Assembly (NCBI RefSeq): GCF_001567585.1
Contig: NZ_LRQV01000002.1
Coordinates: 62,001-126,000, forward strand
DNA length: 64,000 nucleotides
Source: Micromonospora rosaria
GTDB lineage: Bacteria; Actinomycetota; Actinomycetes; Mycobacteriales; Micromonosporaceae
Direction: 5' to 3'
Shown here: positions 60,308-64,000 of the stretch, piece by piece
Layout of the letters: each line of letters begins with the position of its first letter
Position numbering within the stretch: the first letter of the stretch is position 1
The notes under the pieces: generated by a model
The model's input: the letters and a program-made list of their open reading frames with translations, nothing else
The model's database searches: none
Told to the model about the DNA's origin: nothing
Made by a program: the position numbers and the translations under genes

Positions 60308-63304
60308 TCAGCCGCCGATCGCGACCGCGAAGATGTGCATGGTCGGGACGCCGACCCCGGGTCGAGCGCTGACCGCGGGCAGGTCCACCCGGGTCACCGG
60401 CTTGTTCTGCAGGCGTACCGCGACGGAGTAGACGCAGGCGTTGACGGTCATTCGCTGGTTGCCGGGACGGTTCTGGTACGCGGTGACGACGGCGGCGGTG
60501 GCCCCGGCGTGCGGGCCGCCGTACCAGTCGGGGGCGGCGAGGGTGAAGGTCTGGCGGGTGCCGTCGGCGTAGACCACCGCGGCGGTACCGGAGACGGCCC
60601 CGTACGTGCCGGTCAGGAGGAAGCCCAGGGTGCCGCCGGTACCGGTCACGCTGATCGACTGTCCGGAGGCGATCACGTTGTCGTTGCCGCCCGGGGCGAC
60701 GGCGGGCCACCGGAAGGTCACCCCGTCACGGCTCAGGGTGCCACCCGGGGTGACGCCGGCCTGGGCCAGGGCCTGGGCGGAGAGGGTGGCGCCGTTGCCG
60801 TCGAAGTTCCCGGCGGCGGTGTTGGTGTCGGTGGTGGTGCTGGCGTTGCCGAAGCTCTGTTCCAGGGTGGGCGCGGCGCCGCCCGAGCCGCTGGCCCGGT
60901 AGGTGCGGCCGGCCTGCACGGTGACCTCGACGAGGTCGGTCTCGATCCGGGTGGTCCGGGCCGGCGTGCCGTCGACGGTGTCGACCACGGTGTACGCGCC
61001 GGTGAAGAGCCGGCCGCGCAGCCGGACCGTGCCGGCCCGGTCCGGCCGGACGAGGACCTCGGTGGCCTGACCGTTGCTCCAGGTGACGCCGACGGTGTGC
61101 CCGCCCCGGGCCCGCAGCCCGCTCACCCGGCCGGTGGGCCAGGCCGAGGGCAGGGCCGGCAGGACGTGCAGCTCGCCGGCGTGGCTCTGGAGCAGCATCT
61201 CGGCGATGCCACCGGTCGCCCCGAAGTTGCCGTCGATCTGGAAGGGCGGGTGCAGGTCGAACATGTTCGGCGCGAGCCGGGCGGGGGTGGCGAGGTAGCG
61301 GATCAGGTCGTGGGCGCGGTTGCCCTCCTCCAACCGGGCCCAGAAGTTGATCTTCCAGGCGAGGGACCAGCCGGTGCCGTCGTCGCCCCGGAGTTCGAGG
61401 GTCCGCCGCGCCGCCTCGAAGAGCTGCGGGGTGCCCCGCCGGGTGATCTGGTTGCTGGGATGCAGGCCGTACAGGTGTGAGACGTGCCGGTGGGTCCGCT
61501 CGGTCTCGACCCAGTCGTACAGCCACTCCATCACGTTGCCCCGGGAGCCGATCCGGTTCGGGGCCAGCCGGTCCCGGGTCGCGCGGACCTGGGCGCGGAA
61601 GGTGGCGTCCACGTCGAGCACCTCGCTGGCGCGGGCGCAGCCGTCGAAGAGGTCCCGCAGGATCTGGTTGTCCATGGTCGGGCCGGCGCAGACGCTGGCG
61701 TCCGCGTGGTGACCCAGCTCCGGCGAGTTCGACGGGTTGGTGACCAGGTACCCGAGGGTCGGCTCGGTGACCAGGGTGTCGAGGAAGAACTGGGCCGCGC
61801 CCCTCATCGCCGGGTAGTTCGCCCGCAGGAACTCGGCGTCGCCGGTGAACAGGTAGTGCTCCCAGATCGTGGTCGCCAGCCAGGCCCCGCCGGTCTGCCA
61901 CATGCCCCAGAACGCGCCGTCGACCACGGAGGTGGCCCGCCAGGCGTCGGTGTTGTGGTGGGTGACCCAGCCGCCGGCCCCGTACTGCACCTGGGCGGTC
62001 CGCGCGCCGCTGACCGCCAGGTCCCTGATCAGGTCGAAGACCGGGGTGTGGCACTCCGCCAGGTTGGTCGGGTGGGCCGGCCAGTAGTTCATCGGCAGGT
62101 TGGCGTTGATGGTGTACTTCGAGTCCCACGCCGGGGTCAGCGAGTCGTTCCAGATGCCCTGGAGGTTCGCCGGCTGGGTGCCCGGACGCGAGGACGAGAT
62201 CAGCAGGTACCGGCCGAACTGGAACAGCAGCGCGGAGAACTGCGGGTCGGCGACGCTGTTGTGCTGGGCGATCCGGACGTCGGTCGGCTGGTCGGCGGCG
62301 GCGGTCCGGCCCAGGTCGAGGCTCACCCGGCCGAACAGCGCCTGGTAGTCGGCCACGTGCCGGCCGCGGAGCTGCTCGTAGCCGCTGGACCGGGCGGCGG
62401 TCAGGTGCCGCCGCGCGATGCCCTGGTGGTCCCCGCCCACATTGCGGTAGGTGACGTAGCTGGTGCCGATCGAGACCAGCACCGTCACGCTGGTGGCGTT
62501 GGTGACCCGCAGCGTACCGCCGGAGCTGGTCACGGTGCCGCCGCTGGCCGTGGCGTGCGCCAGGGCGAGGAAGCGGACCGCGCCGGTGACCCCCTCCTGG
62601 TTGCCGGAGACCCCGTCGAGGGCGATCGTGGCGCCGTCCGGGCTGGACACCGTGGTGCGCTGCGGGCTGTCGAAGGTGGCGGTGAAGGAGACTGCCCCGC
62701 TCCGGTCGGCGGTCAGCCGCATCGCGATCACCTGGTCCGGGGCGCTGGCGAAGACCTCCCGCTGGTACCGGACGCCGTTGGCGACGTACGTCACGGAGGT
62801 GGTGGCGGTGGTCAGGTCCAGGTGCCGCTCGTACTGCGCGACGGTGCCCGGGGCGGGGAAGGCCAGCCGGAGGTTGCCCACCGGCTGGTACGCGAGCTGC
62901 CCGACCGGGGTGCCCAGCATGTTCCGGTTGATCAGGTTCTGCGCCTGGGTCCACTGGTTGGCGAAGACCAGTCGCCGGATCTCGGCCAGCGCCCCCGCGC
63001 CCCGGGGGTTGCTGGCGTCGTGCGGTCCGCCGGCCCAGACGGTGTCCTCGTTGAGCTGGAGCCGTTCGGTGTCGGCGTTGCCGAACACCATCGCTCCGAG
63101 CCGTCCGTTACCGATCGGCAGCGCCCGCAGCCAGTCGGTGCCGGCCGCCTCGTCGTACCACAGGGCCAGGTCGCCGGCGGCCAGCACCTGCGGTGGTGTC
63201 GCCGCCTCCGCTCGGGCCACGGCGGTCCACGGCACCGGCAGCAGGGCGCCACCCGCCCCGGCCGCACCGATCTTGAGGGCCTGCCGTCGGGTCAGGTCTG
63301 ACAT
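60308..63304 (-). CDS. Secreted GH95-family glycosidase (alpha-fucosidase type)
   Basis: The 998-residue enzyme has a Tat signal (TRRQALKIGAAGAGGALLP). The GH95 N-terminal domain follows (LWYDEAAGTDWLRALPIGNGRLGAMVFG, LQLNEDTVWAGGP) and then an (alpha/alpha)6 catalytic region with segments such as QGIWNDSLTPAWDSKYTINANLPMNYWPA and QIDGNFGATGGIAEML. A C-terminal ~150-residue domain looks like an extra carbohydrate-binding beta module. GH95 acts on alpha-L-fucosides or alpha-L-galactosides in plant polymers. A GGAGGAG site precedes the ATG. The promoter with an operator lies about 300 bases upstream. Confidence 0.9.
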   Translation of the reverse strand: MSDLTRRQALKIGAAGAGGALLPVPWTAVARAEAATPPQVLAAGDLALWYDEAAGTDWLRALPIGNGRLGAMVFGNADTERLQLNEDTVWAGGPHDASNPRGAGALAEIRRLVFANQWTQAQNLINRNMLGTPVGQLAYQPVGNLRLAFPAPGTVAQYERHLDLTTATTSVTYVANGVRYQREVFASAPDQVIAMRLTADRSGAVSFTATFDSPQRTTVSSPDGATIALDGVSGNQEGVTGAVRFLALAHATASGGTVTSSGGTLRVTNATSVTVLVSIGTSYVTYRNVGGDHQGIARRHLTAARSSGYEQLRGRHVADYQALFGRVSLDLGRTAAADQPTDVRIAQHNSVADPQFSALLFQFGRYLLISSSRPGTQPANLQGIWNDSLTPAWDSKYTINANLPMNYWPAHPTNLAECHTPVFDLIRDLAVSGARTAQVQYGAGGWVTHHNTDAWRATSVVDGAFWGMWQTGGAWLATTIWEHYLFTGDAEFLRANYPAMRGAAQFFLDTLVTEPTLGYLVTNPSNSPELGHHADASVCAGPTMDNQILRDLFDGCARASEVLDVDATFRAQVRATRDRLAPNRIGSRGNVMEWLYDWVETERTHRHVSHLYGLHPSNQITRRGTPQLFEAARRTLELRGDDGTGWSLAWKINFWARLEEGNRAHDLIRYLATPARLAPNMFDLHPPFQIDGNFGATGGIAEMLLQSHAGELHVLPALPSAWPTGRVSGLRARGGHTVGVTWSNGQATEVLVRPDRAGTVRLRGRLFTGAYTVVDTVDGTPARTTRIETDLVEVTVQAGRTYRASGSGGAAPTLEQSFGNASTTTDTNTAAGNFDGNGATLSAQALAQAGVTPGGTLSRDGVTFRWPAVAPGGNDNVIASGQSISVTGTGGTLGFLLTGTYGAVSGTAAVVYADGTRQTFTLAAPDWYGGPHAGATAAVVTAYQNRPGNQRMTVNACVYSVAVRLQNKPVTRVDLPAVSARPGVGVPTMHIFAVAIGG

Positions 63305-63604
63305 CGCTCCTCCAACCGGTGGCCGATCCGGCCACTCAGACGCGTACGAAGACTTCGGGGGTGGGGAAGGTGGGGTGACGCGGACGCACCGGCCGCCGCC
63401 GCGCGGCCGACGAGACGCATGACCTTCCGCGTCGCGTAGGCGCGTGGACGGTGCGACGCAGTGCGGTGGTGGTGACGGTGGATCATGCGCGGACCCGGTG
63501 CCGGCGGGACGGCCGGCACCGGAGACGCCTCGGCTGCCCGGATCGGCGGCGGCGCCCGGCCGGGGTGCCTGGCGCGGGCACCCGAGGCGCCACCCGCCCC
63601 ATTA

Positions 63605-63633
63605 ATGTTACCGTTAACATAGATGCCTGTAAA
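63605..63633 (-). promoter_or_regulatory. Promoter with embedded palindromic operator for the GH95 gene
   Basis: On the minus strand TTTACA (63628-63633) and TAACAT (63605-63610) are separated by exactly 17 bases. A palindrome, ATGTTACCGTTAACAT on the plus strand (63605-63620, 7 of 8 pairs), covers the -10 box and half of the spacer. This is classic repressor placement. A related dyad lies at 60169-60180. The leader to GH95 would be about 290 bases. Confidence 0.6.
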
Positions 63634-63659
63634 TGCAAGAGGCACTCACCCCGGACTGG

Positions 63660-64000
63660 TCATCGGGCGAGCCAACCGCCGTCGACCGGAATGACAGCGC
63701 CGTGCACGTAGGCCGCCGCGTCGGAGGCGAGGAAGACGGTGGCCCCCGCCAGGTCCTCGGGGCGACCCCAGCGTCCCGCCGGAATCCGGTCCAGGATCGC
63801 CCGGTTGCGGTCCGGCTGCTCCCGCAACGCCCGGGTGTTGTCCGTGCTGACGTAGCCGGGCGCGATCGCGTTGACGTTGACGCCGTGCGGTGCCCACTCG
63901 TTGGCCAGCGCCCGGGTCAGCCCGAGGACGCCGGACTTCGCGGCGGCGTAGCCGGGCACGGTGATGCCGCCCTGGAAGCTCAGCATCGACGCGGTGAAGA
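63660..64000 (-). CDS. kduD: SDR dehydrogenase, KduD-like (2-deoxy-D-gluconate 3-dehydrogenase), partial
   Basis: The 5' part lies beyond the window, so only the C-terminal ~113 residues are seen. They include FTASMLSFQGG, the YxxxK motif in GYAAAKSGV, NVNAIAPGYVSTDNT and the VDGGW tail, which closely follow KduD. KduD acts on uronate-derived keto sugars in pectin or glycan use. This fits its place beside plant-polymer hydrolases. It probably ends just before the GH95 promoter. Confidence 0.85.
   Translation of the reverse strand, partial: FTASMLSFQGGITVPGYAAAKSGVLGLTRALANEWAPHGVNVNAIAPGYVSTDNTRALREQPDRNRAILDRIPAGRWGRPEDLAGATVFLASDAAAYVHGAVIPVDGGWLAR

Noticed and set aside
63292..63645. A 117-residue minus-strand frame before the GH95 gene
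   Set aside because: It overlaps the operator/promoter and the GH95 start and is rich in Ala, Pro, His and Arg. It is treated as the untranslated leader.

Overview
The window is very GC-rich, compact actinomycete DNA with many GTG starts, 4-base GTGA/ATGA gene overlaps and leaderless-type promoters. Type II polyketide synthase genes, a SARP regulator and secreted CBM2-linked xylanases together suggest a Micromonospora-like organism; the genus is an inference.

Layout. (a) 1-6243: end of a membrane-anchored protein, a secreted M23 peptidase, a methyltransferase, a small membrane protein with a multicopper oxidase, and a two-component system whose regulator carries a TTA codon. (b) 6180-12021: a leftward operon that looks like an N-N bond (hydrazine) pathway: cupin, methionyl-tRNA-synthetase-like protein, D-amino-acid-oxidase-like flavoenzyme, BBE-type flavin oxidase, lysine-type N-hydroxylase and a small protein. 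(c) 12175-14372: an unknown protein and a drug exporter. (d) 14434-23892: a leftward operon of two glycosyltransferases, two aromatic FAD hydroxylases, a glutamine-synthetase-like ligase, an asparagine-synthetase-like amidotransferase and a secreted protein. (e) 24055-38553: the aromatic polyketide core. A leftward operon holds two cyclase-type genes, KS-alpha, chain-length factor, ACP, aromatase, DUF1772 protein, ketoreductase, two small monooxygenases and a complete acetyl-CoA carboxylase. A divergent rightward operon holds a second DUF1772 and SDR pair, a SchA/CurD-like protein, a dehydrogenase and a POT transporter. (f) 38572-48433: an orphan PEP-synthase N-domain protein, SARP regulator, P450, KAS III, a metallo-beta-lactamase-fold hydrolase, a third FAD hydroxylase, a FabI/InhA-like reductase and a second multicopper oxidase. 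(g) 48434-56796: secreted and membrane proteins, a phospholipid-type methyltransferase, an XRE regulator, and a metal/redox island (ArsR-type sensor, P1B ATPase, DsbA, VKOR, SBF/ACR3-type transporter). (h) 56948-64000: hemicellulose genes GH30, GH62 and GH95 plus a KduD-like dehydrogenase, with related palindromic operators.

Main interpretation (inference). Regions b to f form one gene cluster for a polycyclic aromatic polyketide of the pentangular/TcmN-TcmI-TcmJ cyclisation type that carries a nitrogen-nitrogen bond. The N-hydroxylase, cupin, MetRS-like protein and DAO match, one for one, the known route from N6-hydroxylysine plus glycine to hydrazinoacetate. Here the cupin and MetRS-like parts of hydrazine synthetase are separate, overlapping genes. 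The glutamine-synthetase-like and asparagine-synthetase-like enzymes could then carry the hydrazine nitrogen onto a polyketide carboxyl, giving a hydrazide or N-amino lactam. The KAS III and enoyl reductase hint at a non-acetate starter unit, or the reductase may confer self-resistance.
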